Source: Bradyrhizobium sp. WSM1417 (GTDB lineage Bacteria; Pseudomonadota; Alphaproteobacteria; Rhizobiales; Xanthobacteraceae). From it: a DNA stretch of 64,000 bases. The position numbers and the translations under genes are program-made. The DNA is taken from assembly GCF_000515415.1 (NCBI RefSeq), contig NZ_KI911783.1, positions 288,501-352,500 on the forward strand. The letters are read 5' to 3'. This document shows positions 1 through 9,560 of this stretch, in pieces (within the stretch, counting starts at the first letter, position 1; the number at the start of each line of letters is the position of its first letter). Under the pieces are notes generated by a model that had not been told where the DNA came from, did not search any database, and saw only the letters and a program-made list of their open reading frames with translations.

Positions 1-937
1 TCCCCCACCGCAACGCCAGCGCATCGCGCTCCTTGGCCAACTCCAGCAGTCCTGCCCGGGTCGCCGGGTGCAGCGGCTGCAGCGGATGCCGCACCGTGTC
101 CGACTTGATCACGCCGCCGGCCTGCATCATCGCCTTGCAGGCGATCAGGCCACATTGGCGGTTTTCGTAGTTGATCAGTGGCAGCCAGCGTTCGTAGGCG
201 GCTTTGGCCTCCTCACGCTTGCCGGCGAAATAGGGATCGACGATCTGGCGGATGCCGTCGGGATAGCCGCCGCCGGTCATCGCGCCGGTGGCGCCGGCAT
301 CAAGATCGGCGAGCAGCGTGATCGCTTCCTCGCCGTCCCAGGGACCCTCGATATCGCTGCCGCCGGCCTCGATCAGACTACGCAGCTTTGCAGCCGCGCC
401 CGGCACCTCGATCTTGAAATAGCGGATGTTGGAGAAGTCGCGCGCCAGCCGCGCGAGCAGCTCGACCGACAGCGGCGTGCCGGCGACGGGCGCATCCTGG
501 ATCATGATCGGAATCTTGATTGCACCCGACAGCACCTTGAAGAATTCGACGACGCCTTTTTCGGGCACGCGGAAGGTGGCGCCGTGATAGGGCGGCATCA
601 CCATCACCATGGCGGCACCGGCCGCCTCGGCCTGCTGGCTGCGCGCGGCGCAGACGGCCGAGCTGAAATGCGTGGTCGTGACGATCACGGGAACCCGACC
701 CGCGACATGATCCAGCACTGCATGCATCACGGTCTCGCGCTCGGCATCCGTGAGCACGAACTGTTCGGAGAAATTGGCGAGAATGCACAGACCGTTCGAG
801 CCGGCATCGATCATGAAATCGATGCAGCGGCGCTGTCCCTCGAGGTCGAGCTCACCGCGTTCGTCGAAGATGGTGGGTGCGACCGGGAACACGCCGCGAT
901 AGGGGCGCTGGGCCTTGTGTTGGGGCGTGACCGGCAT
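1..937 (-). CDS. DapA-family aldolase/dehydratase (dihydrodipicolinate synthase-like), 3' end outside window
   Basis: About 312 residues are visible and the frame is still open at base 1, so the C-terminus lies outside. The translation begins MPVTPQHKAQRPYRGVFPV and has the class-I aldolase TIM-barrel pattern of the DHDPS/NAL family: a G-S-N-G-L strand-2 region, MPPYHGATFR near residue 105 and a Schiff-base lysine candidate in RYFKIE. Members act on pyruvate-type keto acids; lysine synthesis is not implied, because catabolic paralogues are common. Start at 937 is preceded by GGAGAG; an in-frame ATG at 949 would add four residues. A second family member lies at 14979-15863. Substrate unknown. 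Confidence 0.85.
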   Translation of the reverse strand, partial: MPVTPQHKAQRPYRGVFPVAPTIFDERGELDLEGQRRCIDFMIDAGSNGLCILANFSEQFVLTDAERETVMHAVLDHVAGRVPVIVTTTHFSSAVCAARSQQAEAAGAAMVMVMPPYHGATFRVPEKGVVEFFKVLSGAIKIPIMIQDAPVAGTPLSVELLARLARDFSNIRYFKIEVPGAAAKLRSLIEAGGSDIEGPWDGEEAITLLADLDAGATGAMTGGGYPDGIRQIVDPYFAGKREEAKAAYERWLPLINYENRQCGLIACKAMMQAGGVIKSDTVRHPLQPLHPATRAGLLELAKERDALALRWG

Positions 938-1061
938 CGAACTCTCCATCCCTGATATTTCTTACATCTGCCGCGGCGCTCGCGCAGCGTCACAGATGTA
1001 CCCGCCGCGTGCATCGGCGGCAATGCCGATCGCGCGACGGTGGGACGGAAGATTGTCGAAG

Positions 1062-3143
1062 TTACGCGGTCCTCACCGCGCCCAAAAAGCCCTCGACCGC
1101 CACGCGGAGACGATCAGCGTCGGCGGACATTTTCGACACGGACACCGACAGCACCGAACCGGCATTGCCCGTTTCCTGGTTGAGCCTGGCGACGCTGCCG
1201 ATGGTGTCGGTGACCTCGCGGGTTCCCTGCGCGGCCTGCTGGAAGTTGCGGGAAATCTCGGTGGTGGCCGCGCGCTGCTGTTCGACCGCGGCCGCAATCG
1301 CCGTCATCTTCTCGTCAATACCGCTGATCGCGCCGCCGATCGCGCGGATGGCAGTGACCGCCTGGCCGGTCGCGCCCTGGATCTCCGCGACCTGGCGGGA
1401 GATCTCTTCCGTCGCCGTCGCCGTCTGCGAGGCGAGGCTCTTGACCTCGCCGGCGACCACGGCGAAGCCGCGGCCGGCCTCGCCCGCGCGCGCAGCTTCG
1501 ATGGTGGCGTTCAACGCCAGCAGATTGGTCTGTCCTGCGATGGCGTTGATCATCTTCACGACCTCGCCGATGCGGCCAGCGGTCTGATCGAGGATCTCGA
1601 CCGTCGCATTGGTCTGTGCTGCCTGCGACACGGCTTCACGGGCCTCGCGGGCGCTGGCCTGCACCTGCGCCGAGATCTCGCCCACGGACGCGGAGAGTTC
1701 TTCGGTCGCGGCCGCGATGGTCTCGAGATTGTTGGTGGCCTGTTCGGCGGAGGACGAGACCGCCGCGGTCTGGCTGCTCGATTCTGACACCAGCGAGCGC
1801 ACGTCGGTCGCGGTGGCGTCGAGCTCCTTCGTCGACGCCGCAACGCTGTGAATGACAGCTTGCACGGTGTCGTCGAAACTGCGGCAGGCGGCATCGACGG
1901 TGCCGGAGCGGGCGAGCTGGAGCGCCTGCTGCGATTCGCGCTCCCGGCCCAGGCGTTCCGCGGTCGCCGCGCTCTCGCGCAGGCTTTCGAGTGCGGCCGC
2001 CATGGTACCGAACTCGTCGGGATACCTGGATTGCGGGACGGGCGTCGCGTAGTCGCGGGCGCTGATCTTGGCGATGGCATCCAGGATGGCGCGCACCGGG
2101 CGCATGAGGCGGTTGCGGACCACGTAGACGCCGGTCAGGGTCACGGCCAGCGCGAGCAGGAACGCGAGCGACTGCACGACGAGATTGGTGAGCGCCTTGG
2201 CCTGCACCGTTTCCGCCCGGACGATCGACTGGTCGAGCGCCTTGTTCGCCACCGCGACGATGGATGCAAAGGGTGACTGACACAACGTATTCCATTCCGC
2301 GGCGGGCATCGCGGGCTTGCCGCTTCCGTCGAAATTCTTGGTGAGCTCGCCGATCTGCTTGAGGGCACCGTCGGTCTTGGCCTTCGCGTCCGTCGCGGCC
2401 GTCACCAGCTCCGCCGCCACGCCCGGCGCAGCCAGCAACTCGGCCATGCCCGCCCAGCCGGAGGTGATCGTGCCATCCCATTGCGCCACCGACCGCTTCT
2501 GAGCGTCGTCGAGCGGCTTGCTGCTGTTGACGTTCGAGCGAAGCGACGAACAATGGATTCCATAGCGGTCGCGCACCTGCCAGGCGAAGCGCCGGACCTG
2601 GATCATGCGGGCGATGAAGGGGTCGTCCATCCAGGCACGGTTCGACACCGCGGTGGAGGCGAAGTTGGCTGTTTCGATCACCTTGGTGACGGCATCATAC
2701 CAGGAGTTGGTCCGCTCGATCTTGCGCTCGGCGCGGGGGCGCTTGGCTTCGTCGTAGAACAGCTGGAATTGCGGCGTGGCGGCGCTCCAGCCCTGCTTCA
2801 ATGTGCCAGCGAGTTCGTCGCGGCGGGCGAAGTCGACGGTGGCGAGCGCGGCGCCGATGGCGTCATAGCCGCCCTGCTCGGCCTTCTCCGCCGCCTCGAG
2901 TTTTGCCCGGGGGTCGTCCTCACCGAGGATCGCGCTCTGCGCATCGCCGCGATTGTTGCGCAGCGCCAGCACCCCATGGAAGATCGCCTTGTCGGCGGCG
3001 GCAAGCCGCGCGGTCTCGAGGCTGTCGCTATAGCGGCCGAACGCCCCAACCATCTGGATCGCCGTGGAGGCCAGCGCACCCGCGGCCAGCAGGGCCATCA
3101 AGGTCAGGAGGAGCGAACTTACCGATTTCTTAAACATTGCCAT
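1062..3143 (-). CDS. Methyl-accepting chemotaxis protein
   Basis: A 693-residue transmembrane chemoreceptor that should sense a ligand outside the membrane and control CheA. Order: TM1 (about residues 9-31), a long alpha-helical periplasmic region (32-315), TM2 (about 317-341), HAMP linker, then a cytoplasmic coiled coil with the conserved hairpin tip (about 531-568, containing [20 protein letters not shown]). The C-terminus ([11 protein letters not shown]) lacks a CheR/CheB-tethering pentapeptide. The frame stays open far upstream, but the ATG at 3143 gives a clean membrane-anchor N-terminus and the extra 184 codons read as non-protein. No chemotaxis genes adjoin it, so this is an orphan receptor; ligand unknown. 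Confidence 0.93.
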   Translation of the reverse strand: MAMFKKSVSSLLLTLMALLAAGALASTAIQMVGAFGRYSDSLETARLAAADKAIFHGVLALRNNRGDAQSAILGEDDPRAKLEAAEKAEQGGYDAIGAALATVDFARRDELAGTLKQGWSAATPQFQLFYDEAKRPRAERKIERTNSWYDAVTKVIETANFASTAVSNRAWMDDPFIARMIQVRRFAWQVRDRYGIHCSSLRSNVNSSKPLDDAQKRSVAQWDGTITSGWAGMAELLAAPGVAAELVTAATDAKAKTDGALKQIGELTKNFDGSGKPAMPAAEWNTLCQSPFASIVAVANKALDQSIVRAETVQAKALTNLVVQSLAFLLALAVTLTGVYVVRNRLMRPVRAILDAIAKISARDYATPVPQSRYPDEFGTMAAALESLRESAATAERLGRERESQQALQLARSGTVDAACRSFDDTVQAVIHSVAASTKELDATATDVRSLVSESSSQTAAVSSSAEQATNNLETIAAATEELSASVGEISAQVQASAREAREAVSQAAQTNATVEILDQTAGRIGEVVKMINAIAGQTNLLALNATIEAARAGEAGRGFAVVAGEVKSLASQTATATEEISRQVAEIQGATGQAVTAIRAIGGAISGIDEKMTAIAAAVEQQRAATTEISRNFQQAAQGTREVTDTIGSVARLNQETGNAGSVLSVSVSKMSADADRLRVAVEGFLGAVRTA

Positions 3144-3268
3144 GGTGTCGGGGGCCTGGGTCGGGGGCCTATTTCGAGCGCCACCTTGCCCCGGGACATG
3201 CCAATGTTCCGTTAAGTTTAATGGAATTGCCGCGAGTACCCCCGACGAGGCTCGGTGCACCCCCCATG

Positions 3269-4039
3269 TCACGCAACCTTGGTGAAATCCGGCGGGCGGC
3301 GCTCCGCGAACGCCGTGAAGGCCTCGCGCGCCTCCGCGGTGCGCAGGCGCAGTCCGAACTGCTCGCCCTCGGCATTCATCTGCGCGACCAGCGCCTCGCC
3401 ATTGCGCATCAGCTTCTTGGTGGCGGTGAGCGCGCCGGCCGGCTGACGGGCAAGACGCTGCGCCAGCGCAAGCGCTTCGGCATCGAGCTTGTCGAGCGGC
3501 ACCACGCGGTTGGCGAGCCCCCATTCCAGCGCGGATTTGGCCGGCACCGTCTCGCCCAGCGCGAACATCTCGTAGGCCCGCGCGTAGCCGATGCGCGCCG
3601 GCATCAGCAGGCTGGAGGCGGCTTCCGGCACGAGCGCAAGGCTGACGAAGGGCGTCGACAATTGCGCGTTGTCGGCAAGCACGACGAGGTCGCAATGCAG
3701 CAGCATCGTGGTGCCGACGCCGACGGCGCGGCCCTGCACCGCCGCAACCAGGGGCCGGGTGCAGCGCGCCAGCGACTGGATGAAGCGCACGACGTTGCGG
3801 CTGCCTTCCGACTTGCCCGCTGCGACCGCGGCGAATTCGCCGACGTCGTTGCCGGCAGTGAACATGTCGCCTTCGCCGCGGATCAGGATCACGCGGGCCG
3901 ACGCATCGGACTCGGCGGATTCGATGGCGTCGGCAAGCTTGCCGTACATCGCATCCGTCAGCGCGTTCTTCTTGTCGGGGCGCGCCAGCGTGAGCGTGAG
4001 AATTCCGCCGTTGTTCTCGATCCGGACTTGGTCAGTCAT
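3269..4039 (-). CDS. Crotonase-family protein (enoyl-CoA hydratase/isomerase)
   Basis: 256 residues with the crotonase fold. The oxyanion-hole region is [16 protein letters not shown] (about residues 54-69) and the second active-site loop is [17 protein letters not shown]. The usual first catalytic glutamate (GGGxEL) is replaced by GVGTTML, while the glutamate in VPEAASS remains. That single-Glu pattern is seen in delta3,delta2-enoyl-CoA isomerases, so isomerase rather than hydratase is a fair inference. The start codon overlaps the stop of the upstream MarR gene (ATGA), so the two are translationally coupled and probably autoregulated together. Likely role: acyl-CoA degradation, perhaps of an aromatic or unsaturated acid. 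Confidence 0.88.
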   Translation of the reverse strand: MTDQVRIENNGGILTLTLARPDKKNALTDAMYGKLADAIESAESDASARVILIRGEGDMFTAGNDVGEFAAVAAGKSEGSRNVVRFIQSLARCTRPLVAAVQGRAVGVGTTMLLHCDLVVLADNAQLSTPFVSLALVPEAASSLLMPARIGYARAYEMFALGETVPAKSALEWGLANRVVPLDKLDAEALALAQRLARQPAGALTATKKLMRNGEALVAQMNAEGEQFGLRLRTAEAREAFTAFAERRPPDFTKVA

Positions 4040-4485
4040 TCGTTCGCTCCTCTTGGAAATTTATCCTGAATGCTCGTCAGCCAGCGCGCGACGATGTCGA
4101 TCTCCGCGCCGGTAAATCCTTCCGTCAATGCCGCATTGACCTTTGCTGCGCTGGCCTTCGCCTGCGCCAGCGCCGTTCGCCCCTTCGGCGTCAGCCAGAC
4201 GCGCCAGGCGCGACCATCCTCGTGATCCGCGCGCCGCTCGACCAGTTTAGCCGCCGCCGTACGGTCGACCAGCCCCGAGATGCCGGCCGGCCCCATGTCG
4301 AGCGCCGCGCCGGCCTCGCCCATCAGGACGCCGTCATGCTTGCCGAGGATGAACAGGAGTCCTGCCTGCGCCGGCGTGACCTCGCTCGAAGGCTGCGCCG
4401 CCATCCAGCGCTGCAAGCGCCGCTGCGCAACGCTCAGCAGGTAGATCAGCCGATGATGCCCCGCGCCGGCCTCCTTATTTCGCAT
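4036..4485 (-). CDS. MarR-family transcriptional regulator
   Basis: 149 residues with the MarR winged helix: LLFILGKHDGVLMGEAGAAL, then the recognition segment GPAGISGLVDRTAAAKLVER and the wing DHEDGRAWRVWLTPKGR. It is first in an operon with the crotonase-family gene (4-nt ATGA overlap), which suggests an acyl-CoA or aromatic-acid effector, as in related regulators. The start codon lies inside a perfect 18-bp palindrome and has no Shine-Dalgarno sequence upstream. A consensus-like promoter places the transcript start at this ATG. An AAGGAGG occurs just inside the gene but is followed by no usable start codon in frame. Confidence 0.9.
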   Translation of the reverse strand: MRNKEAGAGHHRLIYLLSVAQRRLQRWMAAQPSSEVTPAQAGLLFILGKHDGVLMGEAGAALDMGPAGISGLVDRTAAAKLVERRADHEDGRAWRVWLTPKGRTALAQAKASAAKVNAALTEGFTGAEIDIVARWLTSIQDKFPRGANE

Positions 4486-4520
4486 GCGAAATAGATAGTC
4501 GAAGCGGTTCAGATTGTCAA
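4476..4520 (-). promoter_or_regulatory. MarR promoter and palindromic operator, predicted leaderless start
   Basis: On the minus strand: TTGACA (4520-4515), 17-nt spacer, TATCTA (4497-4492). The perfect palindrome TATTTCGCATGCGAAATA covers 4476-4493, from the end of the -10 box to about +10. The ATG of the MarR gene is at 4485, seven bases past the -10 box, where transcription should begin. The arrangement fits autorepression by the MarR protein and translation of a leaderless mRNA. Confidence 0.7.
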
Positions 4521-4696
4521 AGAGCGGCGACTAGGTCGATGTGCCGCGGCAGTCGTCGAGGAACAGGGCCGAACCAGCGGCACCAGGGCCTCAGCCACCA
4601 ATCGCAATTAGTCGCCTCCGCCCGCTTGACGGTCGCGTCCTTTTGTGTTCCCTATTCGTTCTATTCAATCATAGATTGTCCCGGAGACTTTTCGTG

Positions 4697-6415
4697 ATGA
4701 ACAGTATGCGTGGCGAGAACCAGCCGACCCAGCTCGTAATTCATAATTACGATGATACGCCGGACCAATTCGTGATGGATCTGCTTCGGCAGGTCTTCGG
4801 CAAATCAGACCGTGAAGCGACCGCGCTGATCACTCAGATCGAGCAGAAGGAAAAGGCGTTTTGCGGACCTTACCCTCAATCCGTCGCCGAAGCCCTTTTC
4901 AAATCTGCGCAACAATCCATCGGCCTGGCTGGCCATCAACTGCAGGTCACGCTTGAGGCGGTCAAGACTCCTTGCGAACTCTGTGGCAAGCCTGAGGGAC
5001 AGATGGACGTGCGTATCGGCGACCGCACGGTCTGGCTGTGCAGCGACTGCATGCGTGCGGCGGATGAACCCTCGAACGAACAAGAGGAAGATTTCGACTT
5101 TGCTTGCGACGTTCTCGATTGGCACCTTGCCAGCACCGCGCGCAGCAAACTCGTGACCACGATCCGCCAATTTTCCGGCCACATGCGGGTCGATCTCCAG
5201 GCCGCAGTCGACCGGCTCTTCGGCAAGGCCATCCGGCTGGTGGGACTGAACGAGGAGCAGCGCTACGAAACGTTGTCGATTCCACGACTGCTCAAGGAGG
5301 GCCGCTATGCGATCGCGATTGCCCCGCTGCAATATTCCGACGTCGATGTAGGCGAGAAGAGCCCGGTCAAGTGTCTGGATAACGGACTATGGCTGTGTGA
5401 GCAGGATCATCTCCGCTATGCGGTTTTGCTCTGCGCACACCGCGAATACAGTCGCGAGCCCGGAATTCGGATCGAGATCCTGGTGCCTTCAGGTTCCGCA
5501 GGCGCGGCTCTGGTCCAGCAATGCTTCAATGAATTGGAAGAAGCCGTACAGGCTGCGCGGACCTATCGCGGCAAGATCCTGTCGCTCGATGCCGACTCCG
5601 ACTATCGCGGTCGCTCGCGCGGCATCACGGTGCATCGCTTGCCGCAGGTCGCGCGCGACGAGGTGATTCTGCCGGAGCAGACGCTGCGGCTGCTCGATCG
5701 CAACGTTCTGACCTTCGTCAATACCCGAGACCAATTGCGCCGGCTGGGTCAATCGACACGCAAAGGCATCTTGCTGTACGGGCCGCCGGGCACTGGCAAG
5801 ACCCACACGATCCGCTATCTCGCAACGCATTTGCCCGGGCATACGACGCTGATCATCACGGCCGAGCAGATCGGTCTGCTCGGCGCCTATATGAGCCTGG
5901 CACGGCTGCTCCAGCCGTCGATGGTGGTGATCGAGGATGTCGATCTCATCGCCCGCGACCGCGATGACATGGGGCCGTGCGAGGAATCCATGCTGAACAA
6001 GCTGCTCAACGAGATGGACGGACTGAAGGAAGATGCCGACATCCTGTTCGTCCTGACCACCAACCGGCCGGAGGACCTCGAAGGAGCTCTCGCGGGTCGC
6101 CCCGGCCGCATCGATCAAGCCATCGAAGTGCCGCTGCCCGACGAGACCGGCCGCGGCAAGCTGGTCCGGCTCTACGGCAGGGGATTGCCGCTCGAGGGGG
6201 CGGTGATCGCGGAGGCTGCCCGACGGAGCGAGGGCACCAGTTGCGCCTTCATCAAGGAGCTGATGCGGCGGCTGGCGCAAGGAAGCATCGCACGGGACGG
6301 CGGCAACACCGTGATCTCCGCCGATATCGACGAAGCCCTTGACGACATGCTGTTCTCCGGCGGCCGGCTCAACGCGCAGCTGCTCGGCGGCGCGCAGGCA
6401 ATGGCGACGGGGTGA
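4697..6415 (+). CDS. ClpS-like domain / C4 zinc finger / AAA+ ATPase fusion protein
   Basis: 572 residues in three recognisable parts. Residues about 12-88 align with ClpS, the N-degron adaptor (HNYDDTPDQFVMDLL, then KAFCGPYPQSVAEALF). A ClpX-type C4 zinc finger follows (Cys93, Cys96, Cys115, Cys118). After an acidic linker and an unassigned region comes an FtsH/SpoVK-like AAA+ module: Walker A GPPGTGKT at 362-369, Walker B MVVIEDVD at 409-416, then TTNRPEDLEGALAGRPGRID as second region of homology. There is no HExxH protease domain. In the ClpS part the residue matching E. coli His66 is Glu49 and that matching Met40 is Asp23, so the N-degron pocket is altered. Start 4697 has GGAG 10 nt upstream; the open frame runs 52 codons further. 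Inference: an unfoldase with a built-in substrate receptor. It is monocistronic. Confidence 0.85.
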   Translation: MNSMRGENQPTQLVIHNYDDTPDQFVMDLLRQVFGKSDREATALITQIEQKEKAFCGPYPQSVAEALFKSAQQSIGLAGHQLQVTLEAVKTPCELCGKPEGQMDVRIGDRTVWLCSDCMRAADEPSNEQEEDFDFACDVLDWHLASTARSKLVTTIRQFSGHMRVDLQAAVDRLFGKAIRLVGLNEEQRYETLSIPRLLKEGRYAIAIAPLQYSDVDVGEKSPVKCLDNGLWLCEQDHLRYAVLLCAHREYSREPGIRIEILVPSGSAGAALVQQCFNELEEAVQAARTYRGKILSLDADSDYRGRSRGITVHRLPQVARDEVILPEQTLRLLDRNVLTFVNTRDQLRRLGQSTRKGILLYGPPGTGKTHTIRYLATHLPGHTTLIITAEQIGLLGAYMSLARLLQPSMVVIEDVDLIARDRDDMGPCEESMLNKLLNEMDGLKEDADILFVLTTNRPEDLEGALAGRPGRIDQAIEVPLPDETGRGKLVRLYGRGLPLEGAVIAEAARRSEGTSCAFIKELMRRLAQGSIARDGGNTVISADIDEALDDMLFSGGRLNAQLLGGAQAMATG

Positions 6416-6419
6416 GCGG

Positions 6420-6572
6420 TGCGTCTCTCCCTCGCCCCGCTTGCGGGGAGAGGGTCGGGGTGAGGGGGAGTCTCCACGGGGACGGTGGGAGTTGGATTCG
6501 CGGAGAGTCCCCTCACCCGGAATTCAAGCGTTGCTTGAATTCCGACCTCTCCCCGCAAGCGGGGCGAGGTAA
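6420..6572. repeat. Intergenic palindromic repeat, family 1 copy a
   Basis: Paired arms CTCGCCCCGCTTGCGGGGAGAG and its near-inverse CTCTCCCCGCAAGCGGGGCGAG flank a variable core; a second nested pair (CTCACCCGG / GGGTGAGG) is also present. The central AATTCAAGCGTTGCTTGAATT is a hairpin. Same family at 41693, 45728 and 47819. It lies between convergent genes, where it could also end transcription. Confidence 0.8.
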
Positions 6573-6576
6573 GAAC

Positions 6577-8238
6577 TCACGGCGCGCAGGTAAAACTCGA
6601 CGCCTCCGTCACCGAACCGCTCTTGTAGTGCGGCCAGGCCGGCCAGCGGCACAGCGGCAGCCCGCGAAGCGTCGCGAACGACGGCGCCTCGACCTTCTGC
6701 TCGGTAACTTCCAGATCGCCGGGCGCCTTGCCCTTTTCGACCCAGTCGACCAGCGCGCTCAGCATGTCGACATTGGCCGGCGCGCCGGAGCCGACATGGT
6801 CGACCCCGGGCGCGGTGTAGAGCCGCGCGAATTCGGCCGTCTCGGCCTTGCCGAGCTTGCGTTCGACGTTCTCGAAATAACGGATGCCGGCATAGGGGCT
6901 CTGCGCGTAGTCCGCCATATGTTCGAGCATGATCAGCCGGCCGCCGCGGGCGCGGAAGCGGCTGAGGTCGGGGTCGGTGGAATCCATCAGGCTGGAGACC
7001 TCGAGCAGCCGCGCCTTGTGCTGTTCGGGCTTATACGTCGTCACGTCGAGCTTGGGATCGCGCGCGAACACGTACTGGATACCGCCGGCGCCGTAGATCC
7101 AGGCGATGCCGTTATTGGGCGCGGGCGGCTGCGCGGGAGGCGCCGTGCCGAGCCACCACGCGACCCAGCCGCCGGTCGGGCCAACCGCCGGCGTGTCCTC
7201 GCCCGACACGCCCCAGCCCGGATAATCATCGAGACCGTTGGCGAGCGGGAACGGGAATTTGTAGGTCGCATGCAGGGTCTCGACCGCCTTGATCTGTGCG
7301 TCGGTGAGGCACTGATCGCCCGTCTTGCCGCTCGCGCAACGCAGCGTCTCCGCCTTGAACGCCGACTTGCAGGATACCGGATCCTGCACCAGCGCGTCGT
7401 CGGAGCCATCGGCCTTGTCGCAAGCGGCCCGCACGGCATCGCCCACGAGCTTCACCTGGGCTGGATTGATCCAGCCGTCACCCATGGTCGCGAGACCCGA
7501 GCGGGTGCCGGCATGCTGCAGGCCGACCCAATTGATGACGGGCACGCGGGCAAAGATGCCGTCGAAATCATCGGGATAGCGTTGTGCCATGGTGAGGCCT
7601 TCGCGGCCGCCCTCGGACGACCCCATGAAATACATCTTCTCAGGCCTCTTGCCGTAAGCGCGCTGCATCAGCGCGACGGCCGCATCGCGCACCTTCTTGT
7701 AGGCGCGATGGGCGAAATTCTCGAAGGCTTCGTCGTTGAGCGCGAACAGCTGCGGCGGTTCGCCCGGCTTGGACTCGTGACCGGAATCGGTGCCGTAGGT
7801 GACGAAGCCGCGCGCGAGCGGCGACGGCTTGTCGAAGGGATAGGCCGGCGGCAGCGCCAGGCCCGTGATCAGCACGCCGTTGAATCCGCCGCCGCCATAT
7901 TGCAGTGAGCGGCCGTTCCATTCGACGGGCAAATTGACCTGAAATTTGATCGGCGGCGCCTTGGGATCGGTGGGATCGATATGGCCGAGCACCTTGCAGA
8001 AGCCGGGATTGGCGGGCGTGACGCGCCCCGACGGCGTCGGGCCGCGCTCGGCGACGGCCAATTGCGACGGCGCCAGCAACGTCGCCGAATCGATCTTCAC
8101 AGCGTCAGTGCTGCCGACCAAGCCCTTGCAGACGGCGTCCGCATCCTCAGGCAGCGTCGCCGCTGAAGCGGAGCTCCCGCCCAGCGCGCCCGCTGCGCCC
8201 ACCAGCAATACACACAGTTTCGCACGCACCTGCGCCAT
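6577..8238 (-). CDS. Tannase/feruloyl-esterase family hydrolase, secreted
   Basis: 553 residues. A signal peptide (about 1-26: LCVLLVGAAGALGGSSASA) is followed by a tannase-family alpha/beta-hydrolase: YGGGGFNG oxyanion region, the nucleophile elbow MGSSEGGRE (G-x-S-x-G with Ser as nucleophile), and a late GVDHVGSGAP motif supplying the catalytic His. Cysteine pairs fit the family's disulfides (CKGL..., CKVLGH...). Such enzymes cut ester bonds of gallate- or hydroxycinnamate-type plant phenolics in the periplasm or outside the cell. It is monocistronic, head to tail behind the repeat. The exact substrate cannot be read from the sequence. Confidence 0.87.
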   Translation of the reverse strand: MAQVRAKLCVLLVGAAGALGGSSASAATLPEDADAVCKGLVGSTDAVKIDSATLLAPSQLAVAERGPTPSGRVTPANPGFCKVLGHIDPTDPKAPPIKFQVNLPVEWNGRSLQYGGGGFNGVLITGLALPPAYPFDKPSPLARGFVTYGTDSGHESKPGEPPQLFALNDEAFENFAHRAYKKVRDAAVALMQRAYGKRPEKMYFMGSSEGGREGLTMAQRYPDDFDGIFARVPVINWVGLQHAGTRSGLATMGDGWINPAQVKLVGDAVRAACDKADGSDDALVQDPVSCKSAFKAETLRCASGKTGDQCLTDAQIKAVETLHATYKFPFPLANGLDDYPGWGVSGEDTPAVGPTGGWVAWWLGTAPPAQPPAPNNGIAWIYGAGGIQYVFARDPKLDVTTYKPEQHKARLLEVSSLMDSTDPDLSRFRARGGRLIMLEHMADYAQSPYAGIRYFENVERKLGKAETAEFARLYTAPGVDHVGSGAPANVDMLSALVDWVEKGKAPGDLEVTEQKVEAPSFATLRGLPLCRWPAWPHYKSGSVTEASSFTCAP

Positions 8239-8315
8239 CGTCTCCCCCTGAGTTTCTGTTCGTTCTGCCGGCAGGCCGCATTCAAGGCGCCCTGCGGCCG
8301 GTCGTCAATGCAGTG

Positions 8316-9560
8316 CTAGTGCTCAAACACCAGCCGCGCGCCGACGGTGCCCTCTAGGCTGCGGATCTGCTGGAGCAGCGCGCCTGAATCCTGGCCGCCG
8401 AGGTCGGCGTCGAGCACGACGTAACCGAGGTCGCCGGAGGTCTCCAGATATTGCGCGGCGATGTTGATGTCGCGCTGGAGAAAGACCTCGTTCAACCGGC
8501 GCAGCATGCCGGGCACGTTGCGATGGACGTGGCTGAAGCGCGCGCCGGAGGGACGCAGATGCAGCTGCACCTCCGGGAAATTCACCGCCCCCGTGGTCGA
8601 GCCGGTGATGAAAAAATCGACCAGCTTGCGCGCGACCTCGCCACCAATGCGCTCCTGCGCCTCCTCGGTCGAGCCGCCGATATGCGGAGTGAGGATGACG
8701 TTGCCGAGGCCCTGCACCGGGCTCTTGAAACGGTCCGAATTCGAGGACGGCTCGACCGGAAACACGTCAATGGCGGCGCCCGCGAGATGGCCGTCGCGCA
8801 GAGCTTCCGCCAGCGCGTCGAGATTGACGACGGTGCCGCGGCTGTTGTTGATCAGGAGGGAGCCGGGTTTCATCGCCCGCAACTCCTTCTCGCCGATCAT
8901 CCCAGCGGTCTCCGGCGTCTCGGGCACGTGCAGGCTGACGACGTCGCTCTGCGCCAGCAGCTCTTCCAGCTTCTCGACCGGCTCGGTGTTGCCGTGGCGG
9001 AGCTTGTCGGTGCGATCGAAATAGATCACGCGCATGCCGATCGCCTCGGCCAGGGTCGAGAGCTGCGAGCCGATATTGCCGTAGCCGATGATGCCGAGGG
9101 TGCGGCCGCGCACCTCGCGGCTGCCGGTCGCGGACTTGTCCCAGCCGCCCTCATGGGCCGACACCGAGCGCGGGAAGATGCGCCGCAGCAGCATCACGAT
9201 CTCGCCGATCACGAGCTCGGCGACGCTGCGCGTGTTGGAGAACGGCGCGTTGAACACCGGAATGCCGCGCTTGCGCGCCGCCAGCAGATCGACCTGGTTG
9301 GTGCCGACGCTGAAGCAGCCGACGGCGAGAAGCTGGTCGGCCGCTTCCAGCACCTGATCGGTGATCTGGGTGCGCGAGCGGATGCCGAGCAACGACACGC
9401 CCTTGAGCGCCCGCCGCAAATCCTCGCCGTCCAGCGCCTTGGTCAGGCGCTCGACATTGGTGAAACCCGCCGTTCTGAACAGGTCCACGGCGCTGTCGTT
9501 GACGCCTTCAAGCAGCAGCGCCTTCGCGCTCCGCTCAGGGCTTTGGCCTGGGACTGACAT
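8316..9560 (-). CDS. serA: D-3-phosphoglycerate dehydrogenase, ACT-domain (E. coli) type
   Basis: 414 residues, close to the E. coli enzyme. It makes 3-phosphohydroxypyruvate, the first step of serine synthesis, using NAD. Visible: N-terminal substrate domain with VGTNQVDLLAARKRGIPVFN, Rossmann motif GIIGYGNIGSQL, the INNSRGTVVNLDAL segment with the catalytic Arg, the HIGGSTEEAQERIG active-site His region, and a C-terminal ACT domain (from about residue 340) that mediates serine feedback in this type. ATG at 9560 is chosen because GGAGATTTC precedes it; the frame is open 12 codons further up. Paralogues are possible in this lineage, so the symbol is a family assignment. Confidence 0.88.
   Translation of the reverse strand: MSVPGQSPERSAKALLLEGVNDSAVDLFRTAGFTNVERLTKALDGEDLRRALKGVSLLGIRSRTQITDQVLEAADQLLAVGCFSVGTNQVDLLAARKRGIPVFNAPFSNTRSVAELVIGEIVMLLRRIFPRSVSAHEGGWDKSATGSREVRGRTLGIIGYGNIGSQLSTLAEAIGMRVIYFDRTDKLRHGNTEPVEKLEELLAQSDVVSLHVPETPETAGMIGEKELRAMKPGSLLINNSRGTVVNLDALAEALRDGHLAGAAIDVFPVEPSSNSDRFKSPVQGLGNVILTPHIGGSTEEAQERIGGEVARKLVDFFITGSTTGAVNFPEVQLHLRPSGARFSHVHRNVPGMLRRLNEVFLQRDINIAAQYLETSGDLGYVVLDADLGGQDSGALLQQIRSLEGTVGARLVFEH

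Noticed and set aside
6416..6572. Small ORF reading through the repeat after the AAA+ gene
   Set aside because: The sequence is a palindromic repeat; translation gives only Arg/Gly/Pro-rich nonsense.
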